Below are positions 45,774 to 56,384 of a stretch of DNA of 64,000 nucleotides, piece after piece (position 1 is the stretch's first letter; each line of letters starts with the position of its first letter). The stretch lies in contig NC_073313.1 in NCBI RefSeq assembly GCF_027595985.1, positions 101,729,552-101,793,551 of the forward strand, read 5' to 3'. Source of the DNA: Sorex araneus (taxonomy: Eukaryota; Chordata; Mammalia; Eulipotyphla; Soricidae). The notes below the pieces were generated by a model, which searched no databases, was not told the origin of the DNA, and saw only the letters and a program-made list of their open reading frames with translations. Position numbers and translations under genes: made by a program.

Positions 45774-45872
45774 CATAGAAACAGTTTTATTGGACAAATT
45801 TCAACTACATAGGAACTCTACTCATATCACACTTTTAGCTGACTCAAGCTTCATACAATCATTTGAGCTGTA
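45774..45872. repeat. Left arm of a long inverted repeat
   Basis: Contains CATAGAAACAGTTTTATTGG, TTTCAACTAC, TCTACTCATATCACACTTTT and TCAAGCTT in the order found, inverted, at 47193-47280. About 95 bases align at roughly nine in ten, with single-base indels. The inner sequence does not continue the match. Confidence 0.85.
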
Positions 45873-45874
45873 GG

Positions 45875-47190
45875 AACCATTCTTAGCTCTCAAAATATTA
45901 AAAAGAGCTGACAGCAAATCAGATTTACCTCAAGGGCCATAATTTGCTGACTCACCTATGAATTTGTTTAGTTATTGCAACCGAAATGCAAATATACACT
46001 TTATTCAAATTGAATAGGTATTTATTTCTTGTATATCATAAAGAAAACAAATTCAACTTTCAAGTTTCACTTGTAGGATAAGTGGTGTTGCATGAATTTT
46101 GTTAACTATGGAAAGCCAACAGTTGGAAGAAAGTACCTGAGTTCTGTGCTAAGTCATATCTAAAGTCCAGGGAGAGTAATTATTTGGAAAGAGAAAAAGC
46201 GAAGTAGATGGGCATACTAAAGTAGTTCATTACACCATATTCACAGAAGTATTTTTTAAAATAGAGGGCATTTTGTTTTACTCATGGAGATGCAATAGGA
46301 GTCTGCTAATTTTTAATGTGTCCTATTCCTTGAATTCTTCACGAAGAGGGAAGAAAATGACAGTAGTCAGAAAGCAATGGATGTGCTCATGGCACTTGGT
46401 CAAATACCAAAGGTTTCAAGGAAAGTTCTCCTGGTTCATTGTCAGATCACATAAAAGTGCCAAAAATAAAAGAGAAATGTCATATTAGCATAGTTGTTCT
46501 GCAAATGTCATATTTTACAATGCCTAGGTGACAAAGTTGGTACTCTATCTTTTAATTTTTTATTTTAACCTAAGAGAAATCACAGTTGGAGATACAACCA
46601 GAATGCTTTCCAATGTCATTAGACTTTTAAAATTTTATTCAAATGGTGAGTAGGTTGCCAATTCTCAAATAGATTTAGTTAAGAATTCTTTCAAAATTTA
46701 TAAGTTGGTCAAGGTCTTTATGATAATAATAATCAGCTTAAAATTGAGGTTCACAAAAATGTTTCCAGGGAGAAACACTAGCAGAAATTTAAGTATTGCA
46801 GAGTGGTATTTTCACAGAGAGCACAGTCTTTGGACAAACAGCCTCAGGAGGAAGCTGGCCAAGAAAAAAGGACAATATCACTGGCTTGCTTCCCAGCATA
46901 CTTCCTTTCCAAACTAATGACTTTCCTTATAAAAAAAGTTATCCAGCACAGAAAGTTTAAAACACTCTTGCTATGGATATGTGCAATAAAGTTTTACACT
47001 TTTAGAATATTTAGACAGAATAGGTTATGATGTTTCATATAACCCCATGGATTTGTGGTAAAAGCAGAGGAGACATTTGAGGCAAACTCTCTAGTGAATA
47101 AATAAGCACAATTCAAGTTTCTTAGGCTCTCAGAGGCAAAACTTAATTGAAATCAATATGAAAAAATGCAAAGACTAGAAAGTGCTGAAA
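45875..47190. other. Unique sequence between inverted arms
   Basis: No transposase-like coding sequence and no known repeat seen. Open frames at 46273-46488 and 46705-46917 (about 70 codons) carry no motif I recognise. Confidence 0.5.
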
Positions 47191-47192
47191 TG

Positions 47193-47280
47193 ATTGTAGA
47201 AGCTTGAATCAGCTAAAAGTGTGATATGAGTAGAGTTTCCGTGTAGTTGAAATTTGTTCAATAAAACTGTTTCTATGAGG
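47193..47280. repeat. Right arm of the long inverted repeat
   Basis: GAAGCTTGAATCAGCTAAAA, GTGTGATATGAGTAGAGTTT and GTTGAAATTTGTTCAATAAA, then ACTGTTTCTATG: the complement of 45774-45872. Confidence 0.85.
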
Positions 47281-47661
47281 TAGCATTGCTCTCCCTATTT
47301 CACTAGCAGTAGAATTACCACAATTATTCTTTTCTTTTAAACATCCATACACTCATAAAACTGAATAATTTTCTTAAAACAAATAACAAATAGTAGACTT
47401 TGTTTTACTCAGTAAACACATTACTGAGATATTATATATAAATAGAATCCCTGAATTCAATTCTATTTCCCCACTGATTTCATGATTTTGAATGTTACTG
47501 TTATTTTTATTGATCTATGGTTGCTTTTTCTACTCCTAATTTTTGTCAAATGAAGGCTTAAAATCTAGTTAAAACTAAAGGCAATTCAAAGTTAACATTT
47601 TCTGAAAGTCTATTTACAAAAATAGCCACTTCAGTTTACCTTCTTTTAAGTTAAGGAATTA

Positions 47662-47702
47662 AGTGTGGTGATGTGTGTGGTGTGTGTGCATTTGTGTGTG
47701 TA
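47662..47702. repeat. GT-rich imperfect microsatellite
   Basis: GTGTGGTGATGTGTGTGGTG followed by TGTGTGCATTTGTGTGTGTA. Confidence 0.85.
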
Positions 47703-47810
47703 CCACAAATCAACTAAACTATCTGTGATAATCAATAACTAAAAAATTCAAAGCCATACTATGCTATATCAGAGGAAAACCTGTAAGTTATATTCTTATT
47801 AGAAAATAAG

Positions 47811-47970
47811 ACATGATCCAGAAAGATAATACACTGGGTCAGGCACTTGCTTTACAAGTGGATAAACCAGGTTCAAACTGGTGTCACATGTCTAAGCACT
47901 AGGAGTGATATCCGAACAAAGATCCAGTGGTATACTTTGAGCACAGGGGATTGTGACTAAAAAATCAAAA
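47811..47970 (+). repeat. Old SINE
   Basis: GATCCAGAAAGATAATACAC, TTGCTTTACAAGTGGATAAA, CCAGGTTCAAACTGGTGTCA, GTCTAAGCACTAGGAGTGAT and a late AAAAAATCAAAACAACAAC. Its middle closely resembles 50533-50580 in the PEG3 copy. Confidence 0.65.
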
Positions 47971-48185
47971 CAACAACAGAAAGTGAGTCAATGTACCACA
48001 TTTTTGTATAGGCCTGTACCATATATGATACCATATATCATCAAATTTAAACTGCATTTTATTTCTATTTCTGATTGAATATTGGGTGATTTATAATGGC
48101 AATACTACTATCTATAAATACTTATTATATCACAATAACCCAAAGTTGATTCAGTTATATTAGTTAGTTGCCTGATCAATTTTTC

Positions 48186-48354
48186 AAAAAAAAATTGGGG
48201 GTCACACATGGCAATGCTTGGTGTTACTGCTGGCTCTGCATTCAGGAACTACTCCTTACAGTGCTCAGGGGAACATATGGGATTCTGGGGATCAAATCCA
48301 GGTTGGCTTTATGCAAGGCAAGCACCTTACCACCTGCTATATTATCTCTGGCTC
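48186..48354 (-). repeat. Class A SINE, moderately old
   Basis: GGGGGTCACACATGGCAATG, CTGCATTCAGGAACTACTCC, GGGGAACATATGGGATTCTG, GGGGATCAAATCCAGGTTGG and CACCTGCTATATTATCTCTG. Confidence 0.88.
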
Positions 48355-48445
48355 ATTGCCAAATCAATGTTTGAACAAATTTTATTTAGTCCTTTATTTG
48401 TTATAATATTTTAACAAATAATTCAATTAGAAAGCTAAAATTTTA

Positions 48446-48797
48446 AAAAATTTTATTGAATCACCATGAGATAGTTACAAGCTTTCATGTTTGGGTTACA
48501 ATCACACAATGATCAAACACCCATCCCTCCACCAGTGCACATTCCCCACCACCAATATCCCCAGTAACCCCCCCCTTTCCCACCCTCCCCCTGCCTCCAT
48601 GGCAGACAGTGTTCCTCATACTCTCTCTCTACTTTTGGGCATTATGGCTTGCAGCACAGACACATACACATACACTGAGAGGTCATCATGTTGGTCTATT
48701 ATCTACTTTCGGCACACATCTCCCATCAAAACTGATTGTTCCAGCTATCATTTTCTTGGTGATCCCTTCTCTATTCCATCTTTCAACCTCATGAGAT
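48446..48797 (-). mobile_element. Short L1 3' UTR with twin-primed 5' end
   Basis: T-rich start, GAATCACCATGAGATAGTTA, CACCACCAATATCCCCAGTA, CCTCCATGGCAGACAGTGTT, CACACATCTCCCATCAAAAC: a complement 3' UTR. It stops at about 48797, and the next 69 bases are the upstream L1 piece in the opposite orientation. TSD: AGAAAGCTAAAATTTTA (48429-48445) and AGAAAGCCAATATTTTA (48867-48883), 15 of 17, enclosing both pieces. Confidence 0.9.
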
Positions 48798-48866
48798 GTT
48801 TTTCATGCTAAGTGAAATGAGTCAGAAAGAGAGGGAGAGACATAGAAGGACTGCACTCATTTGTGG
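48798..48866 (+). mobile_element. Inverted 5' piece of the same L1
   Basis: ATGCTAAGTGAAATGAGTCAGAAAGAGAGG (48806-48835) through ACTGCACTCATTTGTGGAGA encodes MLSEMSQKERERHRRTALIC, the last residues of ORF2, on the plus strand. Confidence 0.9.
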
Positions 48867-48989
48867 AGAAAGCCAATATTTTAATTCAATTTTTTGTCAA
48901 ATAAATAAAAATTGTAGAAAAAATACTTTCATGTTTATACACCCTTACTATAGTGTTTCTGACCCCACTTCATGTCATTAAAATAGGAA

Positions 48990-49320
48990 ATTTTAATTTA
49001 CTATTAAATATTAAAATAACATGTTAGACATTTTATTAAAATTAAATATTAAAACAATATGTTAAATTTTAATAATTTTTATTCAAAAATTTTAAAATGT
49101 ATTTAAAGTTTAAAATTGAAAAAAACAGTAACAAGAAGTCTCACAATGGAGACGTTACTGGTGCCTGCTCAAGCAAATTGATGAACATCAGGAAAACAAT
49201 GCTACAGTGCTTTAATTTTAATAATTTTACATTTTTCATTTTAATAATTCTAATAATTTGATTATTTTGATATAATAATTTAATAGATATTAAAATAATA
49301 TGTTAGACATTGATCCATTC
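48990..49320. repeat. AT-rich block with a repeated string
   Basis: Long TTAATAATTTT-like runs. ATTAAAATAACATGTTAGAC (from about 49010) recurs as ATTAAAATAATATGTTAGAC (from about 49290). A class B SINE fragment lies between the two. Confidence 0.75.
49122..49213 (+). repeat. Class B SINE, 3' part only
   Basis: AAAAACAGTAACAAGAAGTC, TCACAATGGAGACGTTACTG, CTCAAGCAAATTGATGAACA, and an end ACAATGCTACAGTGC. It lacks the tRNA-like head and the GCTTGCCAGG blocks. Confidence 0.88.
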
Positions 49321-49695
49321 AACAAATATTTAGCAATTCCATATTTTGTGATGGGCATTTTGTTAAGTTCTAGAGATAGAGTTATAAAACAATATTCCTT
49401 TCTTCAGTATACTTTCAGACAGGGTTATTCAATTCTACCTGTTTACTTAGTTTTTCTACTCTAGTTTCAATATTCTGATTCTAGTAGTCAAATAGAATTC
49501 AGTGGCCATGTCTTTAATATTATCTATAGGGAATCTTTTTCTGAGGGTTAGGGGAGACTTAAAACAAGTAAAAGAAAGATTTGATCATTGTGGAGCCTCA
49601 TATTTGTAATAAGCATCACATAAATTTTACAAAGATACACAATTGCAACCATAAAGGTTCACACCAATTCCTGTGCTAAGACGAATCAAATGACA

Positions 49696-51350
49696 CCCCC
49701 AAAAGAGTTTTGCTGTTCTATGAATGGAAGGACTGTGGCAAGTCTTTTATTCACAAAACCATCCTTACCAAGTATCAATAACTTCTTGAAGTAGCCCAGA
49801 AGTAGAAGCCAATGTTCTGGTCCCATGGGATGTTCTGCAGATTTGTGGTCAAATATAGAGGATGCAGAGCAGGAAGTGGAGGTTGCTGAGCCAGAGGTGG
49901 AGGCAGCTGAGCCCAACATGAAAGCTGTTGAGCCCAATGGAGAAGCCAAAAGACCTGATGGGGAGAGTGCAGAATCAAACAGAGAAGCTGAACAGCCCAG
50001 TAGACAGGTGGAACAACACAGTGGGGATGCTAATGAGCCAGATGGTACTGGGATTGAAGACCCAGAAAATAGAGCTGAAGAGCCAGAGGGAGATGAGGAC
50101 GAACCAACTAGTGCCAGAATCAAAGACCCAGAGGTAGAAGGTGAAGGTAAAGAAATTGAGGTGAAAGAGCCCTACATGAATGTAAGGAAACTTCACTGAC
50201 AACTCAACCCACAGTGAGCATCTGACAGTCTGTGCCAGGGTGATAGTGTCTGAGGCTAGAAGTGCCTGTGGGGAAGCTCATGTTATGCTGCGCATGCGTC
50301 TGTCACCAGCACTCGGAGCTGCTTTGCAACCTGTGACAGGCGCTACAAGTGTGATGTCTGTGGCCAGCTTTTCCGTGGTCATCTATTCCTTGATAGACAC
50401 CAACATATCCATACTTGCTAAGAATCCAAGGACAAATGAGAGAAATGGCAATCAGAACTGAACCCTTATGTAAGGACAGAGAATTGAAACTATCCCATAA
50501 CAGCGTCAATGCCTCCTAGCATAGACCCCTCAGACTTGCCTTACAAGTGGATAAACCAGGCTCAATCTGGTGCCACACATAGTAAGTCTTTTATTCACAA
50601 AACAGTGCTTACCAAGCACCAAAAGCTTGACGAAATAGCTCAGGTGCATCTTGGGCTAAAGAACCTCCAGTTGCAACTCTTTCCACCTTCACTCTCCCTC
50701 AGTCAAGTTCCAGTATATGCTCGTAAGAAAGCCATGGCAGAGACTCCACCTTCTACCTGAGGGAGATCCTAAGAGACTGGGACTAGATTGCCCTATCAAC
50801 AGAGATACTCCATACACATATCAATAGCATAGACCCAATATTTCCTGACATGCATATAAAATAGCAAAGTGTAGCCAATAGTAATCACATGTTTGGATTG
50901 GATATGCTGTATAGTTCTAGTTCACTGGACAGAAGTACAATACCTGGCACTGTGGAGATATTTTGTTTTTTGATTTTTGTTTTGGTTATTTTGCTTTTGA
51001 GGAGAAGGTAGAAAGCAACAAATTAGAATGTATTTGTAAATATTTTGAATATAGGGATTATGCATTATTTGAACCATATGTATAGTTATGAGAACTGACC
51101 TTGTATTATTCCTTAATCTAAAAATATTAATGTAAAGTTGTAGTTATGAAAGATAAAAAGAGATAAAGAACTTTTCTGTTTGAAAAAATGAGGACTTGAG
51201 CTTTATTTCAGACATCTGGGACTGTACCAACACCTCATGCTGTGTCAGACATTACAATAAACCTGTTGGCAAGCAAATAGTTGCCACATTGTAGCTTGCA
51301 AATTATTACTCAGAAATATTATGTTTTATTATTTTTTAACCCAAATTTAG
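49696..51350 (+). pseudogene. PEG3: Processed, broken copy of PEG3 (last-exon region)
   Basis: PEG3 encodes a large C2H2 zinc-finger protein with an acidic Glu/Pro-rich repeat region and is paternally expressed in mammals. The frame at 49825-50199 reads that region (EVEVAEPEVEAAEPN, PDGTGIEDPENRAEEPEGD, GEGKEIEVKEPY), which I recognise as PEG3. Zinc-finger remnants flank it. At about 49719, YEWKDCGKSFIHKTILTKYQ has lost its first Cys (now Trp) and its first His (now Tyr) and runs into a stop. At 50189-50236 a remnant (FTDNSTHSEHL) is in another frame. At 50350-50412 a full Cys2-His2 spacing survives (CDVCGQLF ... DRHQHIH), then a stop. At 50583-50640 KSFIHKTVLTKHQKL ends in Asp where the last His should be. 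Several stops and at least two frameshifts exclude function. From 50761 the sequence is probably 3' UTR. AAGACGAATCAAATGACA (49678-49695) and AAGACCAATCAAATGAGA (51351-51368) match at 16 of 18 and fit a TSD, but no clear A tail remains. An ATTACAATAAACC near 51250 may be the poly(A) signal. Confidence 0.8.
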
Positions 51351-51611
51351 AAGACCAATCAAATGAGACAGAGTGACATGTTGAGAGAAGGAGGTTTTTT
51401 GCAACATGCAGACAGGTTGAAATGATGGATTCATGTCCTAAAAGCAACAATCTTGTCTTTCTCCCTGGCAACAAGTAGCACATTTTTACGAAGAGTGAGT
51501 TACAGGTTGATGAATGCCAGAGTGATTACTAAATTCACTCAGGTGATCATCCCCTGAGGCACACTTCCAATGTGGACAGTAAATAAGGATTTCAGAATAA
51601 CATGTCTTTTT

Positions 51612-52857
51612 AAATTTTTTTAAATGAATCACCATGAGATGCAGTGACAGACTTACAAACGTTTGTGATTACATTTTAGTTATACAATGATTGAGTACCC
51701 GTCCCTCCACCGGTACCCATTCTTCACCACAAATGTTCTAAGAATCCCTCCCATCAACCTCACCCCATCCCTTTCCCCTGCCTCTGTGGTAGGCACATTC
51801 CCTTTTATTCTCTATCCTTTTGGGTGCTTATGGTTTGCAGTACAAGTACTAAGTGGCCATCATGTTTGGTCCATAGTCAAATTTCAGCACACTTCTCTCA
51901 TCCCAAATGAGTCCTCCAAGCATCATTTTCTTGGTGATCCCTTCTCTTTCCCAGCATGAGAGTTCGGCTTCCAAGCCATGGAGCAATCTTCTTGACCCTT
52001 ATCTCTACTACCCTTGTGTGTTAGTCTCCCATTAAGTTTTGTTATATTCCACAAATAAGTGCAGTCATTCTCTGCCTGTCCCTCTCTGACTCATTTCACT
52101 TATCTCCTTGTCGATACACTTATATGCAAATTTCATGATTTCATCTTTTCTCACAGCTGTGTAGTATTCCATCATGTAGATATACCAAAGTTTCTTTAGC
52201 CAGTCACTTGTTCTCAGGCACTCGGGTTTTTTCCAGATTCTGGCTATTGTAAATAATGCTGCAATGAATATACAAGTGAAGATGTCATTTCTACTACATT
52301 TTTTGTATCTACGGGATATATTCTCAGAAGCATTATTGGTGGGTCAAATGGGAGCTCAATTTTTAATTCTTTGAGAAACGTCCATACTGTTTTCCAAAGA
52401 GGCAAAACCAGTCGGCATTCCCACGAGCAGTGACCAGTCGGCATTGCCACCAGCAGTGAAGAAGAGACTTCTCCTCTCCATACATCTATGCCAACACCAG
52501 ATGTTTTTGTTCTTTTGGGTGTGTGCCAGTCTCTGTGATGTGAGATGATATATCATTGTTGTTTTGATCTGCATCTCCCTGATGATTTGTGATGAATAAC
52601 ATATTTTATGTGCCTTTTGGCCATTCAGATTTATTCTTTGAGAACGTTTCTGTTAATTTCATCGCCCCATTTTCTGATGGAATTTGTTCTTTCTGTAGAG
52701 TTTAACTAGTGCCTTTTATGTCCTTGATATTAACCCCTTATCAGAAGAGTACTGGGTGAATATCTTTTCCCATTCCTATTCTGTAAACTGTCTTTGTATT
52801 CTGGTAACTGTTTATTTTGAGGTGCAGAAGTTTCTTAGTTTAAAATAGTCCTGTTTG
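51612..52857 (-). mobile_element. L1 'a': 3' UTR and ORF2 C-terminal part
   Basis: T-rich start, ATGAATCACCATGAGATGCA, CCCCTGCCTCTGTGGTAGGC, then complement ORF2 (CCACAAATAAGTGCAGTCAT, ACAGCTGTGTAGTATTCCAT, CTGATGATTTGTGATGAATA, ACCCCTTATCAGAAGAGTAC). It is split at 52857 by L1 'b' and resumes at 55304. A 26-base tandem duplication lies at 52408-52459 (CCAGTCGGCATTCCCACGAG and CCAGTCGGCATTGCCACCAG). Confidence 0.92.
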
Positions 52858-55303
52858 CATAGAAGGGAACTTCCTCAATATAGACAAAGCCATCTACCAC
52901 AAGCCTATAGCAAGCATTATCCTCAATGGGGAAAAACTAAGGGCGTTCCCTCTAAGATAAGGGACAAGGCAAGGATGCCCACTCTCACCATTTCTGTTCA
53001 ATATAGTAATGGAAGTACTTGGAATAGCGATTAGGCAAGAAAAAGATGTTAAGGGCATTCAAGTAGGAAAGGAAGAAATCAAGCTCTCACTATTCGCAGA
53101 TGATATGATATTATATTTACAGAACCCCAAAGCCTCTACCAAGAAACTCCTCAAAACAATACACTCGTATAGCAAAGTCGCAGGCTATAAAATCAATACC
53201 CAAAAGTCCATGGCTTTCCTCTATGCAAATAATGAGAGAGAAGAAAGTGATATGAAAAAAGCAACCCCGTTCACAATCATGCCTCAGAAAATCAAGTACC
53301 TCCGAATTGGACTAACTAAAGAGGTGAAGGACCTGTACAGAGAAAATTACAGAAATTACTTCACAAAATTAAAGAGGACATGAGGAAATGGAAGCAAATC
53401 CCCTGTTCATGGATTGAGAGAATTAACATTGTCAAAATGGCAATACTTCCCAAAACATTATGCAGATTCAATGAGATTCCTATAAGGATACCCATGACAT
53501 TCTTCAAGGAAGTGGACCAAACACTCCAAAAATTCATATGGAACAACAAACCCCCACGAATAGCTAAAGCAATTTTGGGGAAAAAGAAGATGGGAGGCAT
53601 CACCTTCCCCAACCTCAAGCTCTACTACAAAGTGGTAATAATTAAAACTACATGGTACTGGAACAAAGGCAGAGCAGTAGACCAATGGAACAGGTTAGAA
53701 TACCCTTACACAAAACCTCAAATATATGATCATCTAATCTTTGATAAGGGAGCAAGAAATGTAAAGTGGAGCAAAGAAAGTCTCTTTAACAAATGGTGCT
53801 GGCAAAACTGGACAGCTACATGAAAAAAAATGGGCTCAGTCTTATACCTAACAACATGCACAAAAGTCAGATCAAAATAAATTAAAGACTTCAACATTAG
53901 ACCAGAATTCATAAGGTATATTGAAGACAAGGTCGGCAAAAACCCTCCACGACATTGAAGCTATAGGTATCTTCAAAGAGGACTCACCACTGACCAGGCA
54001 AGTAGAAACAGAGATAAACAAATAGGACTATCTTAACCTGAGATGCTTCTGTACCTCAAAAGTACAACGACCAGAATACAAAGACAGTATACAAAATGGG
54101 AAAGGATATTCACCCAATACCAATTGGATAAGGGGTTGATATCAAGGATTTACAAGGCACTGGTTAAACTTCACAAGAAGAAAATATTCAAACCCATAAG
54201 ATAATGGGGCGATAAAATGAACAGAAACTTTCTCAAGGAAGAATTCCGAAAGGCTAAAAGACACATGAAAAAATGCTCCTCATCACTAATTATCAAGAAG
54301 ATGCAGATCAAAACAACAATGAGATACCATCTCACACCACAGAGACATCCAAAAGAACAAAAGTGACCGGTGTTGGAGCGGATGTGGGAGAAAGGGACTC
54401 TCCTTCACTGCTGGTGAGAATGCCAACTGGTTCAGCCCTTTTGGAAAACAGTATGGACAATTCTCAAAAAATTAGAAATTGAGCTCCCATTTGACCCAGC
54501 AATACCACATCTCAGAATATATCCTGGAGATGCAAAAAAGCATAGTGAAAGTGACATTTGCACCTATATGTTCATTGCAGCACTGTTCACAATAGCCAGA
54601 ATCTGGAAAAAACCCGAGTGCCCAAGAACAGATGACTGGCTAAAGAAACTTTGGTACATCTACACAATGGAATAGTATGCAGCTGTTAGAAAAGATGAAG
54701 TCATGAAATTTGCATATAGGTGTATCAGCATGGAAAGTATCACGTTAAGTGAAATGAGTCAGAAAGAGAGGGACAGACATAGAAAGATTTCACTCATTTG
54801 TGGAATATAAGGTAACAGAATGGGAGACTAACACCCAAGAATAGTAGAGATAAGAATCAAGAGGAGTACTCCACAGCTTGGAAGCTGACCTCACATGCTA
54901 GGTGAAGAAGCAGCTCTGATAGAGAAGGGATCACCAAGCAAAGGGTGCTAGGTGGGCCCACTAGGATTGGGAGATACAGGCTGAAATAGACTATAGACTG
55001 AACAAGATGCCTACTTAATACCTCTGTAGCAAACTACAACACCCAAAAAGAAAGAGTGAGCAAATGGGAATGCCCAGCCACAGAGGCAGGGTGGGGTGAA
55101 TTGGACAGGGTGGGGGTCGTGGGAGGGATGCTGGGACCATTGGTGGTGTTAAATGGGCACTGGTGCACGGATGGGCACTCGATCGTTGTATGACTGAAAC
55201 GTAAGCATGAAAATCTGTAAGTCTGTAACTTTGTCTCACGGTGATTCACTAATAAATTAAATATTAAAATAAAAACTAAAAAATCATGCTCAAATAAAAA
55301 AAA
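52858..55303 (+). mobile_element. L1 'b': 2.4-kb 5'-truncated L1 nested in L1 'a'
   Basis: Begins inside the reverse transcriptase ([20 protein letters not shown], then [20 protein letters not shown] after an in-frame TAA at 52958). The catalytic FADDMILYL motif is intact at about 53094. A frameshift near 53380 moves the frame to [20 protein letters not shown], and the C-terminal zinc-knuckle region is decayed. The 3' UTR ends with GTCTCACGGTGATTCACTAA and an A-rich tail (55247-55303). TSD: AAAATAGTCCTGTTTG (52842-52857) and AAGATAGTCCTATTTG (55304-55319), 14 of 16. It is the longest L1 here and relatively young, but inactive. Confidence 0.93.
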
Positions 55304-55456
55304 AAGATAGTCCTATTTGTTTATCTCCGTTTTCACTTACTTGGCCAGTGGCATTTCATCTTTGAAGATACCTTTAGTTTCACTTTGTGGAGGGTTTTGC
55401 TGATCTTTTCTTCAAGTACCTTATGGATTCTGGTCTGATGTTGATGTCTTCAATCC
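55304..55456 (-). mobile_element. L1 'a', continuation
   Basis: CTATTTGTTTATCTCCGTTT, GGCCAGTGGCATTTCATCTT, GTACCTTATGGATTCTGGTC, GATGTTGATGTCTTCAATCC: complement ORF2 continuing directly from 52857 when L1 'b' is removed. Orientation switches at about 55456. Confidence 0.92.
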
Positions 55457-55972
55457 ACAAAATGAAAAACTCCTCCAAGAAATCAAAGAGGACAAAAGTA
55501 AATGGAAAAAACTCACTGCTCATGGATTCGGAGAATTAACATTGTCAAATGTAATACTCCCCAAAGCATTATACAGATTCAATGCAATCCCTATAAGGGT
55601 AACCATGACATCATTCAAAGAAATTGATCAAACACTCCTGAAATTCATATAAAAGAATAAGTCCCCATGAATAGCTAAGGCAATTCTTGGGGGAAAAAGA
55701 TGGGATGCATCACCTTCCCCAACCTCAAACTGTACTACAAAGTAGTAATAATTAAAACTGCATGGTATTGGAACAAAGAGCCACAGACCAATGGAATAGG
55801 GTTGAATATACTAACACACACTCTCAAATATAAGATCATCAGATCTTTGATAAGGGAGCAAGAAATATAAAGTGGAGCAAGGAAAGCCTCTTTAACAAAT
55901 AGTGCTGGCAAAACTGGACAGCTACATGCAAGATCTCTACCTAACTCCACACACAAAAGTCAGATCAAAATG
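55457..55972 (+). mobile_element. L1 'a', inverted 5' piece (twin priming)
   Basis: Plus-strand ORF2: AAGAAATCAAAGAGGACAAA, CAAAGCATTATACAGATTCA, GGCAATTCTTGGGGGAAAAA, AACCTCAAACTGTACTACAA, TTGATAAGGGAGCAAGAAAT, ending GTCAGATCAAAATGGAT. In an intact L1 that end is followed by TTGAAGACATCAAC, which is exactly where the minus-strand piece starts (ATGTCTTCAATCCA). The pieces are neighbours with a few bases of overlap. Confidence 0.9.
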
Positions 55973-56030
55973 GATATTATATTAACATTTCCATCCTTTT
56001 ATCCTACAGAAAAAATAAGGGAAATTATGA

Positions 56031-56116
56031 TTCTGGACATAATCAACTATATTTAATCAGTATTTAGATATAGTAATTCTGGACATAATCAAAAATATGA
56101 TTCTGGACATAATCAA
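56031..56116. repeat. Three copies of TTCTGGACATAATCAA
   Basis: The 16-base string stands at 56031-56046, 56077-56092 and 56101-56116. AAATATGA and AAATTATGA precede two of them. It looks like a small local duplication. Confidence 0.9.
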
Positions 56117-56384
56117 TTCTATCTAATTAGACAAGTTTTATGGTTTTTAATACTAAATTCAACTCCTATTCCTTAGTCGGGTTTCACAATGACATTTTTA
56201 TATAAGCCTCCATTAATTTTTCAGAATATATCTAGCTTTATTTCTGACCAATTATTGATCTTTTGTGTGCCCTATATTCTCATATCCATATAACTCAATT
56301 TCATTTTTGCCTTTATGTTTCTAATTTTCCTCTTAATTTATTAAATTTCCCCCTCCCTTCCCTTTGTCCCTTTGTTGTTTCTGC

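Noticed and set aside
50240..50461. Independent small gene after the PEG3-like acidic frame
   Set aside because: The frame used there is shifted from the zinc-finger frame; the real signal is the finger at 50350-50412 in another frame. It is part of the same broken copy.
53009..53823. Functional reverse transcriptase
   Set aside because: The catalytic motif is present but the copy lacks the endonuclease and ORF1, has an in-frame stop at 52958 and a frameshift near 53380.
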